Translations under genes and position numbers: made by a program
The notes under the pieces: generated by a model
The model's database searches: none
What the model was told of the DNA's origin: nothing
Seen by the model: only the letters and a program-made list of their open reading frames with translations
Shown: positions 1 to 5,448 of the stretch, piece by piece
Layout of the letters: each line of letters opens with the position of its first letter
Position numbering within the stretch: the first letter of the stretch is position 1
Source of the DNA: DSAR01 sp034437315
GTDB lineage: Bacteria > Chloroflexota > Anaerolineae > B4-G1
Reading direction: 5' to 3'
DNA length: 6,902 nucleotides
Assembly: GCA_034437315.1 (NCBI GenBank)
Contig: DAOTUC010000076.1
Coordinates: forward strand, 1-6,902

Positions 1-1
1 C

Positions 2-865
2 ATCACCCTGGAGGTAGACGGTCGTCGCTACTTCGTCGGCGAGCGAGCCGCGCTACAGAGCGCCAGCGCCAGCCAGACCCTCGCGACAGCACGGACGGGC
101 AGCGTCGAGCAGACGGTCTTGTTCCACGCTGCCGCCTCCGACTTGGTGCGCACGACGGCCGATCACGTCATCGTGGTTACCGGCTTGCCTGTAGCCGACT
201 TCGACGAGCGTAAAAAAGCGGCCCTGGAGGCAGTGTTCCTCGGACGTGAGCACCTCGTCCAGCGAGAGGGCAAGCACCGGCGACGATTCCGTGTGACCAA
301 TCTCTACATCGTCCCACAGGCTTTCGGCAGCTTGTTCAGCCTGGTCCTCAATCGACGCGGCAAGGCGGAAAACGGCGACCTGACCCAGGGCCGGGTGGGC
401 ATCGTCGACGTCGGTACCTTCACCACCAATTTCATTCTGGCCGACCGGTTGCGCTACGTCGAGAGCGGCAGCGACTCGATCACATCTGGCATGAGCGAGA
501 TGTTGGGCAAGACGGCCAAGGACCTGAAGCGGGAGTTTGACCTGGACTGGATCGGACAGTTGGGCCGGGTCGATCAGGCGGTGCGCAACCGGTCGGTGGA
601 GGTCTACGGGGAGCAGGTAGACATCGCCACCATCGTCGACCATCACCTGAACGACCTGGGGCAGACCATCGTATCAAAGGCCCTGTCCTTGTGGGACTAC
701 GGGGCCGACCTCAAGGCCGTGATCGTGACCGGCGGGGGCAGCCTGGAGATAACTCGCTACCTCCAAGCGGTCTACCCCCACGCGCAGCGGGTGGCGGGGG
801 ACCCACAGTTCGCCAACGTGGAAGGTTTCCTTCGAGCTGGACTACGACGCTTCAGATCCGTATAA
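2..865 (+). CDS. parM: ParM-like actin-family plasmid segregation ATPase (partial, N-terminus off left edge)
   Basis: The gene is open from base 2, so its start lies upstream of the window. The visible part is about 287 residues of an actin-like ATPase of the ParM/Alp type, a cytoplasmic filament former that pushes or pulls replicated plasmid copies apart. Visible marks, in order: a GRRYFVGE segment (20-43), typical of the N-terminal domain of plasmid actin-like proteins; a VVTGLPVADF strand-turn (about 173-202); VPQAFGSLFSL (about 311-343); the phosphate-2 motif IVDVGTFTTN (401-430), where D and G contact nucleotide phosphate; and the adenosine motif VIVTGGGS (719-742). The first phosphate loop would be upstream. 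An internal TTG at 119 is a poor start, because conserved family sequence continues in frame to its left. The RHH gene 89 bp downstream completes a parMR-like pair. MreB, FtsA and Hsp70 are less likely because of the GLPV and VGE segments and the plasmid-like neighbours. Confidence 0.85.
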   Translation: MTLEVDGRRYFVGERAALQSASASQTLATARTGSVEQTVLFHAAASDLVRTTADHVIVVTGLPVADFDERKKAALEAVFLGREHLVQREGKHRRRFRVTNLYIVPQAFGSLFSLVLNRRGKAENGDLTQGRVGIVDVGTFTTNFILADRLRYVESGSDSITSGMSEMLGKTAKDLKREFDLDWIGQLGRVDQAVRNRSVEVYGEQVDIATIVDHHLNDLGQTIVSKALSLWDYGADLKAVIVTGGGSLEITRYLQAVYPHAQRVAGDPQFANVEGFLRAGLRRFRSV

Positions 866-874
866 CGCGGGCGC

Positions 875-937
875 GGATGACAAATGCCACCCATTTGGGT
901 GACGGGTTGTCACCCAAATGGATGACAAATGGGTGAC
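875..937. repeat. Repeat cluster between parM-like and RHH genes: candidate operator or centromere (parC-like)
   Basis: This 63-bp stretch is densely repeated. A perfect 13-bp inverted repeat, CCATTTGGGTGAC (891-903) and GTCACCCAAATGG (909-921), surrounds a 5-bp spacer. A perfect 12-bp direct repeat, GGATGACAAATG, occurs at 875-886 and 920-931. The core CAAATG/CATTTG occurs four times (881-886, 892-897, 915-920, 926-931), and the last two copies are 11 bp apart, about one helical turn. TGGGTGAC occurs at 896-903 and 930-937, with its complement at 909-916. Ribbon-helix-helix proteins typically bind such short spaced repeats, and a gene for one starts at 955. In known ParMRC systems the ParR-bound repeats serve both as centromere and as the autoregulatory operator, usually upstream of parM. 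Assigning that role here is inference. Hairpin-based RNA control of the downstream gene is the alternative. Confidence 0.65.
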
Positions 938-954
938 AACAGAAAGGCAAAAAG

Positions 955-1290
955 ATGGGAAGAATATCTATCAGGTTACGCGACGGAGAAGACGACGACA
1001 TCATTGATTGGTATGAACGCCAGGGCAAAAAAAGCGAGGCCGTCCGCGCAGCCATCCGCGCCTACATTCGTCTACAGAACGAGGATGTCCCATCGACGCC
1101 ACCCGACGAACAGCAAAGCAACCATGACTTGGCCTGGCTCCCGGAAGCCATCGCCGCTACCGTGCACGAGGTGCTATCCTCTTTTTCCGTTCAGCACCCC
1201 TCACAGCCAACTCAAAGCGCCAACGAAACAGATGATGAGGACCCCATCGCCGGTGCGCAGATAGACGCCCAACTGGATCAATGGTTTTGA
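955..1290 (+). CDS. parR: Ribbon-helix-helix DNA-binding protein, likely ParR-type partition adaptor
   Basis: This is a 111-residue acidic protein. Residues 2-40 read as a ribbon-helix-helix fold: a short basic strand (GRISIRLRDG), helix A (EDDDIIDWYERQ), a turn (GKKS) and helix B (EAVRAAIRAYIRLQ). Such proteins dimerise, insert the paired strand into the major groove and bind cooperatively to tandem repeats. Residues 43-100 are polar, Pro/Ser/Asp-rich and probably disordered. The chain ends in a short amphipathic segment, AQIDAQLDQWF, which could be the peptide that docks on the actin filament end, as the ParR C-terminus does in known systems. The ATG at 955 was chosen because the RHH strand begins immediately after it; AGAAAGG at 941-947 is a modest ribosome site. 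The position just after a ParM gene, with repeats directly upstream, supports ParR. A CopG-type copy-number repressor is the main alternative. Confidence 0.72.
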   Translation: MGRISIRLRDGEDDDIIDWYERQGKKSEAVRAAIRAYIRLQNEDVPSTPPDEQQSNHDLAWLPEAIAATVHEVLSSFSVQHPSQPTQSANETDDEDPIAGAQIDAQLDQWF

Positions 1291-1323
1291 TAATGGATGT
1301 ATGAGCTATAACAGGAGGTCGAA

Positions 1324-1839
1324 ATGTCAATTTTCGGTTACAGTAACGATGATTTGAAACAAGCACAAAGGGAGGCGCAAAACGCCATGGTGACCAGATT
1401 CAAATCGAGCGCCCGCCATAGCCATGGTCACAAACAGGGGCGCGAGATATTGAGCGAGCTGATCGACGATCTACGTGGAACGGACCCACAGCGCTGGTTC
1501 AACGCTCTCGCAGAGGAGTTGGTCGCGCTGATCGATCACCTTGCAAAGCAAGCCCACATCTCAAGGTCTGAAAAGCTTCATCGCGAGTCTTTGCAGTTAC
1601 AGCTTGATGAATACCAACGCAACCCTCTAAGCAAACGTATTGAGAAACTGACCAAGGCGCGCGATAGCTATCAAGAGGACGCGAAGAAACTGCGTAAGCG
1701 CGTTCAGCAACTGGAAGAGGCTTTGGATCGCTCTCGACAGACGCATCAGGACGAGACGGAGGAGTTGAACGATTGCATCTCCGAACTCAACCAGATCATC
1801 GTCGAACAGCAGCAGCGGCTTGACGCATTTCGAACCTGA
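1324..1839 (+). CDS. Coiled-coil protein of unknown function
   Basis: I do not recognise this 171-residue protein. Residues 1-75 are mixed: a charged start, a His/Lys/Arg-rich patch (about 24-40, including HSHGHKQGR) and a short helical stretch (EILSELIDDL, then WFNALAEELVALIDHLAKQ). From about 80 to 168 it is almost uninterrupted heptad-like helix rich in Glu, Lys, Arg, Gln and Leu, for example KLRKRVQQLEEALDRS and ISELNQIIVEQQQRL. There is no signal peptide or membrane segment, so a cytoplasmic oligomer is expected. The start is secure: AGGAGG at 1313-1318 sits five bases before the ATG. It lies 33 bp after the RHH gene and is probably co-transcribed with it, so a third partition component, such as a filament-bundling factor or cargo linker, is a reasonable guess. 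The sequence shows no catalytic motif. Confidence 0.7.
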   Translation: MSIFGYSNDDLKQAQREAQNAMVTRFKSSARHSHGHKQGREILSELIDDLRGTDPQRWFNALAEELVALIDHLAKQAHISRSEKLHRESLQLQLDEYQRNPLSKRIEKLTKARDSYQEDAKKLRKRVQQLEEALDRSRQTHQDETEELNDCISELNQIIVEQQQRLDAFRT

Positions 1840-1988
1840 CTCGAAAAAATACGCTCGAAAAAATAGACGGTACGTACTCATGACAATTGATTTTTTAGAA
1901 CTTCGGGTTTTTTTGAGTGTAGGCGCGAGCGTAGCGAGCGCCTATCCAATGAAATCCCCATGTACAGCAAGGAAGGAGCGACATTGGC
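1840..1988. other. Longest intergenic gap: AT-rich, short direct repeats, dyads, possible promoter or weak terminator
   Basis: No convincing gene occupies this 149-bp gap. It starts with two copies of CTCGAAAAAATA (1840-1851 and 1854-1865, 14-bp period). The palindrome GTACGTAC lies at 1870-1877. The T-rich stretch at 1891-1917 holds TTTTTTTGAG (1908-1917), which can pair with either CTCGAAAAAA copy with one G-T wobble. A weak short stem, AGAAC then TTCGG then GTTTT, running into a T tract (about 1897-1914) could be a poor intrinsic terminator for the partition genes. A GC-rich dyad follows at 1920-1944. The 3' end carries GGAAGGAG (1971-1978), the ribosome site of the next gene. The gap probably separates two transcription units, but I cannot identify a convincing -35/-10 pair. 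Confidence 0.5.
1920..1944. repeat. GC-rich dyad with internal GCGAGCG tandem copies
   Basis: TAGGCGC (1920-1926) and GCGCCTA (1938-1944) are perfect inverted arms around an 11-base loop. Within the dyad GCGAGCG occurs twice (1925-1931 and 1934-1940), separated by TA. Neither strand has a U tract directly after the stem in the transcribed direction, so it does not look like a standard intrinsic terminator. It may be a protein site, an mRNA structure protecting the downstream message, or a dispersed small repeat; GCGAGCGTAGCGAGC-like strings occur in many bacterial intergenic regions. Confidence 0.5.
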
Positions 1989-3530
1989 ATGCACAGAAAA
2001 AATGATTCATCAACAACCCGCCAGCCCAGAACCAACAGGGTTCAGGCGGCATTGGAACAACGGTTCCCCGATGGACGTTGGTTGCCGACGCTGGAGGTTT
2101 TACGTCCCACCGGCGTGGCCGATTATGGTCAGATCCAGGCGGAGACCGGCCTGTCCCGCGGCAAGCTGGATGCCTTCATCACGCACGCCCGCGAGCTGTC
2201 CGGGGATGGCATTCTGTCCGAAGTCCCCTTCGCCGTCCCGAGGCCGGGGAAACGAGGACGGCCTTCTATCGTCTACCGGCTCGGCGAGACCGGCGCGCAG
2301 CTCTTGCGCGCCAACGGTCACGACGATGCCCACCCCTGTGGCCTCAATACAGAAACTACGATTGGCCACGCGCGAGGGGTGCTCGACGTGCGCTTGGCCG
2401 CGCAGGCCGAGGGACTCGCCGTCACCACCGAGCGCACGCTCTGTTACACCGACGGCGGCGACGAGTGTGTGCTCCGCCCGGACAATCTGATCACATTGTC
2501 CGGCGGCGTCCAGGCCCTGTTCGAGACGGAGCAGCGGGCCGATCTCACCTTGCTGCGTCGCATCCGTGAGAATGTGCGCAACAAGCTGGCCTTCTTTACC
2601 GCGCCAGAGGCGGCGGGTGTCTCACGCCACGTCCGGGTGTTGATCGACCTGCCAGAGGGCCCGGCCTGGGACCAGACCGTCGCCGTCTGGGAACGAGCGA
2701 CAGCCATCGCAGCGGAGGAGTCCGGCGGTCGCCTGCCGTTCCACATCGCGGCGATGCCTATGCTCGATTTCCTGGCTCATCCCGACTGGGCGGAACCACC
2801 CGACGAACCCCGTTGGGAATCGTTGTTCGATCCGGCGCAGACCGCCGCTTTTGAGCCAACGGTCAACAACGAAGAAAAAGCATTGGTCAGAGCGCCGAAG
2901 AAAACGCCCCGCCGGGCCGACATCCCACCAGGGCTTGCGCGCCGCAGCGCCCGCGACGACTTCCTGATTATGGAGGCCTTCTGGTCCTATCTCCAACAGG
3001 AGGGCCGGAGCTTGTTGTATGTCCACGAACGCCCCCAGGCCCATCCTGCCTTCTTCCAGACGATGATGGTGATCTACGCCGCATCTCATCCTCCCGACGC
3101 CACACCCTGGGAGCGCGCGTTGCACCCCCACGCCTCATTGTATCTCTTGCAGCAATACCTGAGAATGCACCCTCAGCTACACAAGGCGCTCTCCAAAGCG
3201 GTCGCACGCGGCGGGGGGTCCACGAAATGGACGATTCCCACAATCGTACATCGCATGCAAACCGTGGCCCGCGTGTTTCTGCGCTATCACGGCCTACGCA
3301 GCGGCGGCGCGCTCCGGACATTCATCACCGGGTCGTGGGACCGGAACAACGAGGACGGTGACTTCAGCATACAGGTTTCCATTGAACCCGAGGTGCTGAT
3401 GGGATTGGACGACGGTGTGGTGCCCACCCGCGAGGACGCGCGGGCCGCTGAGGAGGCACTGAGCTGGGTGTTGACCGCGTTGTTCGCCTACGCCGAAGAC
3501 ATCAACATCAGGCACGCGAGATTCTGGTAA
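1989..3530 (+). CDS. Replication-relaxation-like protein: winged helix plus possible degenerate nuclease-fold core
   Basis: This 513-residue protein probably binds DNA. Residues about 16-100 look like a winged helix: a helix (RVQAALEQRF), a recognition-type helix (TGLSRGKLDAFITHARELS) and a basic wing (VPRPGKRGRPSIVYRLGETG). The core at about 125-222 resembles the replication-relaxation family of plasmid and ICE proteins. It has IGHARGVLDVRLAAQAEGL, then an ERTL segment (E148), PDNLITL (P164, D165), the FETEQRAD strand (E179, E181) and a basic helix (RRIRENVRNKLAFF). PD followed by ExE in this spacing recalls a PD-(D/E)XK fold with Glu in place of the catalytic Lys, so activity is doubtful. 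A linker at about 285-325 is charged and Pro-rich. The C-terminal half (about 325-513) is helical with many His, Trp and Tyr residues and is not recognised. GGAAGGAG at 1971-1978 supports the ATG. The family name is a judgement from pattern, not a search; a regulator with an unrelated C-terminal domain remains possible. Confidence 0.6.
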   Translation: MHRKNDSSTTRQPRTNRVQAALEQRFPDGRWLPTLEVLRPTGVADYGQIQAETGLSRGKLDAFITHARELSGDGILSEVPFAVPRPGKRGRPSIVYRLGETGAQLLRANGHDDAHPCGLNTETTIGHARGVLDVRLAAQAEGLAVTTERTLCYTDGGDECVLRPDNLITLSGGVQALFETEQRADLTLLRRIRENVRNKLAFFTAPEAAGVSRHVRVLIDLPEGPAWDQTVAVWERATAIAAEESGGRLPFHIAAMPMLDFLAHPDWAEPPDEPRWESLFDPAQTAAFEPTVNNEEKALVRAPKKTPRRADIPPGLARRSARDDFLIMEAFWSYLQQEGRSLLYVHERPQAHPAFFQTMMVIYAASHPPDATPWERALHPHASLYLLQQYLRMHPQLHKALSKAVARGGGSTKWTIPTIVHRMQTVARVFLRYHGLRSGGALRTFITGSWDRNNEDGDFSIQVSIEPEVLMGLDDGVVPTREDARAAEEALSWVLTALFAYAEDINIRHARFW

Positions 3531-3545
3531 CAAGGAGACAATCCG

Positions 3546-4361
3546 ATGGCATCCTTCAACTTAGATGATCAGTCTTACATCGCTTTGGCCCGACGGTCAG
3601 ACCTTGATATCTCAGAGGATGCCCATATCTGGGCCGCCGTCTATGCACCCGGAATGACCTGCACAGCCTGGTCTCTCCATTACGACAAGGCGAACACACT
3701 TAAATACGGCTACCTGGCGCGTCTGGGCGATCAGTGGAATTTGATGGGCAGGAATTGCCTGATTAACTACCGCTCGAATGCGCGTCCAGGGCGCTGGAAG
3801 ACGATGTTGGACAACCGGCATCCCTTGGCGGGCCTCGGTGTACGCGATGACTGGCGTAGCCAGACACGCCGCTCGTACTGGCGCGTGGTCCCTATGATCG
3901 GGCTGATGATCCATGTAGAGCCGCGCTCCAGAACTCGCAAGATGTTGCGCGGGTATCTTGACCGTATCACGTCGAACAAGCAACAGCTGACCGACGCTCA
4001 GCGGCAAACATTGTGGGACTTTATTTGCGAGAGAGGGGACTTCGTAACCGACGACCACCACGGCGACCTTGACCGGCACTACCGGGTGCTCAAGCAACGC
4101 CGCGACGCCGCTTTCCGCTTGGCCCGCTTGTCTGCCCTCCATCTATCGGCCGCAGATCGAGAGAGGGTCTGTTCGCTGAGGAGACATAACACTACGTGGC
4201 GCTACAATCGGATGAAACAACTGTCGGATAGTCAATTGAGTTTGCTAAAGACCTTGGAGGTGCGCTATCTCGAACAGCGTCGGGAGGCCACGCAGGCGCT
4301 TATCCAAAGGCTCGTCGATAGGTTTCAATTTAACCGGCGAGACCCCATTGATGCCCGATGA
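3546..4361 (+). CDS. Basic protein of unknown function
   Basis: I do not recognise this 271-residue protein. Residues 1-125 look like a mixed alpha/beta domain rich in Trp, Tyr and Arg (AVYAPGMTCTAWSLHYDK, YGYLARLGDQWNLMGRN, RSYWRVVPMIGLMIHVEP). Residues about 130-271 are strongly helical and basic with many Arg residues (RKMLRGYLDR, HYRVLKQRRDAAFRLARL, RYLEQRREATQALIQRLVDRF), as expected for a nucleic-acid contact or a coiled oligomer. There is no signal peptide; the one hydrophobic patch (VVPMIGLMI) is too short and interrupted for a membrane span. The start is firm: AAGGAG at 3532-3537, eight bases before the ATG. Only 15 bp separate it from the preceding gene, so the two are very likely one operon and may work together. 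Its stop lies inside the first half of the symmetric CGATG array upstream of the initiator. Confidence 0.68.
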   Translation: MASFNLDDQSYIALARRSDLDISEDAHIWAAVYAPGMTCTAWSLHYDKANTLKYGYLARLGDQWNLMGRNCLINYRSNARPGRWKTMLDNRHPLAGLGVRDDWRSQTRRSYWRVVPMIGLMIHVEPRSRTRKMLRGYLDRITSNKQQLTDAQRQTLWDFICERGDFVTDDHHGDLDRHYRVLKQRRDAAFRLARLSALHLSAADRERVCSLRRHNTTWRYNRMKQLSDSQLSLLKTLEVRYLEQRREATQALIQRLVDRFQFNRRDPIDAR

Positions 4362-4407
4362 ATTCACCGATGGAAGCTTCGCCCCCCATCGAATGTCTCA
4401 TCGGCAT
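4351..4407. promoter_or_regulatory. Symmetric four-copy CGATG array, candidate operator before the initiator gene
   Basis: CGATG occurs directly at 4356-4360 and 4368-4372 and inverted (CATCG) at 4387-4391 and 4399-4403. Copies within each half are 12 bp apart and all four share one dyad centre at 4379.5. The inner arms extend to CGATGG (4368-4373) and CCATCG (4386-4391). The outer arms extend to CCGATGA-type and TCATCGG with flanking ATGCC and GGCAT, one base out of register. The array begins inside the last codons of the upstream gene and ends 31 bp before the initiator ATG. A -10-like TACAAT lies just past it (4407-4412), without a good -35. Symmetric pairs of half-sites fit a dimeric or tetrameric repressor, possibly autoregulation by the initiator. 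The RNA could also fold into a long imperfect hairpin near the initiator ribosome site. Confidence 0.5.
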
Positions 4408-4438
4408 ACAATGGACTTGAATAGAAAAGGAGAAACAA

Positions 4439-5443
4439 ATGGTACAAGTGAAACAAAGGAAACTAAAGCGCGTCGTCATCAAGGAAGAACTCGTGGCATT
4501 GACCGAGGACGCCATCTCAGCGCTCATCCTCAACCAGTTCCTGTATTGGAGCGAGCGGGTGCGGGACTTCGACCGCTTCATTGATGAAGAGCGACGGCGT
4601 GGCGCAGATCCGAACATAGAGCCAACAAGCGGCTGGATTTACAAGTCGATTGCAGATTTGGGAGAGGAAATCATGCTGAACGCCTCCGAGGCGACTATCC
4701 GGCGGCGCATTGATGACCTCGTCGAGGCTGGCTACCTCGAAAAGCGTGAGAGTCCCCAGAAATGGGACCGGACATTACAATACCGTCCCCATATCTACAA
4801 CATCCAACAGGCGCTTTTCGAGATCGGGTATGTTTTGGACGGTTACCCATTGCAGTTCGAGTTTGAGACGCCGGACGACTCAACGCCTCCCGATGAAAAA
4901 TGCATCGTGCGGGACGGCGAATCGACCCGCCACCACGACGAATCGACCCGCCACCACAACGAATCGGCCCGCCACCACAACGAATCGGCCCGCCACCACG
5001 ACGCCTCGACCCGTCACAGTGACGCCTCGATCCGTCGTGGTGAACAAACAATACCAGAGATTACAACAGAGACTACAACAAAGAATACAAACAAAGACAA
5101 CAACAAAGACCCGCGCGACGCGGGGACCACTCGCGATGGGCCTCGCGACCGGCCTCCCAACGGAGGTGTTGTTGTTGCTGATTTTTCTGAATCGGAGCGC
5201 CGAGCGTTCGAGATGTTACGCGATCTTGGATTTCAGCCGGAGCGGCTAGCCCGCGAGTACGCGGTCAAATCCCCAGAATCCGCCTACCGGTGGGCGATCT
5301 ATGCCCGTAGCCAGAACCTGGGCGCGGGCTTCGTCCGCAAACACCTGGACGCCGGTGACGATGCGCCTGATCTGAATGCGAAGCGTCCAAATACGGCGCC
5401 GTCGCTCCCTCCCCCGCCGCCTGCTGGCAGGGTGTATCGCTGA
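4439..5443 (+). CDS. Winged-helix replication initiator / replisome-organiser-like protein with internal repeats
   Basis: This 334-residue protein resembles phage and plasmid initiators that bind origin repeats and recruit the helicase. Residues about 10-120 form a winged-helix-like domain. A basic start is followed by VALTEDAISALILNQFLYWSERVRDF, then GWIYKSIADLGEEIML, the recognition-type helix NASEATIRRRIDDLVEAGYLEK, and a wing (ESPQKWDRTLQYRPHIYNI). Residues 161-202 are six heptapeptides of the form E-S-(T/A)-R-H-H-(D/N), the last two degenerate, encoded by 21-bp DNA repeats. A Thr/Asn/Lys linker (about 206-224) and a Pro/Gly/Arg stretch follow. A small helical C-terminal domain spans about 249-306 (SESERRAFEMLRDLGFQPERLAREYA, YRWAIYARSQ, GFVRKHLDAG), with a Pro-rich tail. 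AAGGAG at 4427-4432, six bases before the ATG, supports the start. A DnaB gene follows 79 bp on. The initiator role is inferred from architecture and context; a wHTH regulator is the alternative. Confidence 0.75.
   Translation: MVQVKQRKLKRVVIKEELVALTEDAISALILNQFLYWSERVRDFDRFIDEERRRGADPNIEPTSGWIYKSIADLGEEIMLNASEATIRRRIDDLVEAGYLEKRESPQKWDRTLQYRPHIYNIQQALFEIGYVLDGYPLQFEFETPDDSTPPDEKCIVRDGESTRHHDESTRHHNESARHHNESARHHDASTRHSDASIRRGEQTIPEITTETTTKNTNKDNNKDPRDAGTTRDGPRDRPPNGGVVVADFSESERRAFEMLRDLGFQPERLAREYAVKSPESAYRWAIYARSQNLGAGFVRKHLDAGDDAPDLNAKRPNTAPSLPPPPPAGRVYR
4919..5044 (+). repeat. Six tandem 21-bp repeats inside the initiator gene (candidate origin iterons)
   Basis: The units start at 4919, 4940, 4961, 4982, 5003 and 5024. 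Units 1-4 share the pattern GAATCG(A/G)CCCGCCACCAC followed by (G/A)AC, and differ from each other only at unit positions 7 and 19. Units 5 and 6 keep the CTCGA(C/T)CCGTC-like middle but have diverged. The 21-bp period is two helical turns, so every copy would face the same side of DNA. All differences among units 1-4 change amino acids and none is silent, as expected for recent duplication or DNA-level constraint. The gene, the period and the adjacent low-GC tract together suggest initiator binding sites. A His-rich protein linker without an origin role is the main alternative. Confidence 0.85.
5045..5148. other. Candidate origin core: A/C-biased low-GC tract followed by GC-rich dyads
   Basis: Directly after the last 21-bp repeat, the 66 bp at 5045-5110 contain, by hand count, 39 A, 15 C, 7 G and 5 T. 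That is about one-third GC with strong strand asymmetry, inside an otherwise GC-rich gene. It encodes a Thr/Asn/Lys linker. It is followed by a dyad CCCGCG (5110-5115), loop CGA, CGCGGG (5119-5124), and then by two TCGCGA palindromes (5131-5136 and 5143-5148) that can pair across six bases. Iterons next to an asymmetric A-rich tract is the arrangement of the lambda origin inside gene O, where this tract is the unwinding element. The origin call is inference; an easily evolved hydrophilic linker would also give biased codons. Confidence 0.55.
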
Positions 5444-5448
5444 CGCCG

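Noticed and set aside
119..865. TTG at 119 as the true start of the ParM-like gene
   Set aside because: In-frame family sequence (GRRYFVGE) continues upstream to base 2, so the gene is cut by the window edge.
929..1264. Alternative frame over the RHH gene starting inside the repeat cluster
   Set aside because: Its product lacks any fold signal, while the 955 frame gives a clear ribbon-helix-helix protein.
1920..1944. GC dyad as an intrinsic terminator
   Set aside because: No U tract follows the stem on either strand in the transcribed direction.
1820..2005. Possible 61-residue small protein spanning the gap
   Set aside because: It overlaps both flanking genes, has no ribosome site at its ATG, and its middle is created by the GCGAGCG dyad.
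2622..3131. Minus-strand 169-codon open frame opposite the 513-residue gene
   Set aside because: It overlaps a coherent plus-strand protein and is Arg/Gly-rich low-information sequence typical of a shadow frame.
3612..4142. Minus-strand 176-codon open frame opposite the unknown basic protein
   Set aside because: It lies wholly opposite a gene with a strong ribosome site, has no recognisable protein features, and long antisense frames are expected in GC-rich DNA.
4407..4412. TACAAT as a firm -10 promoter element for the initiator gene
   Set aside because: No acceptable -35 hexamer lies at 16-18 bp upstream; it is mentioned only as a weak possibility.
4931..5020. His-rich heptapeptides as a metal-binding domain
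   Set aside because: The peptide repeats follow a near-identical DNA repeat inside an initiator gene, and no Cys or acidic cluster suggests a defined metal site; the DNA-level explanation is simpler.
4919..5044. Tandem 21-bp repeats as a CRISPR array
   Set aside because: The units are directly adjacent with no unique spacers, lie in frame within a gene, and no cas gene is present.
5098..5177. CAACAACAA and TTGTTGTTG as a long-range hairpin
   Set aside because: Both arms are three-base low-complexity runs separated by 62 bases, so the pairing is likely by chance.
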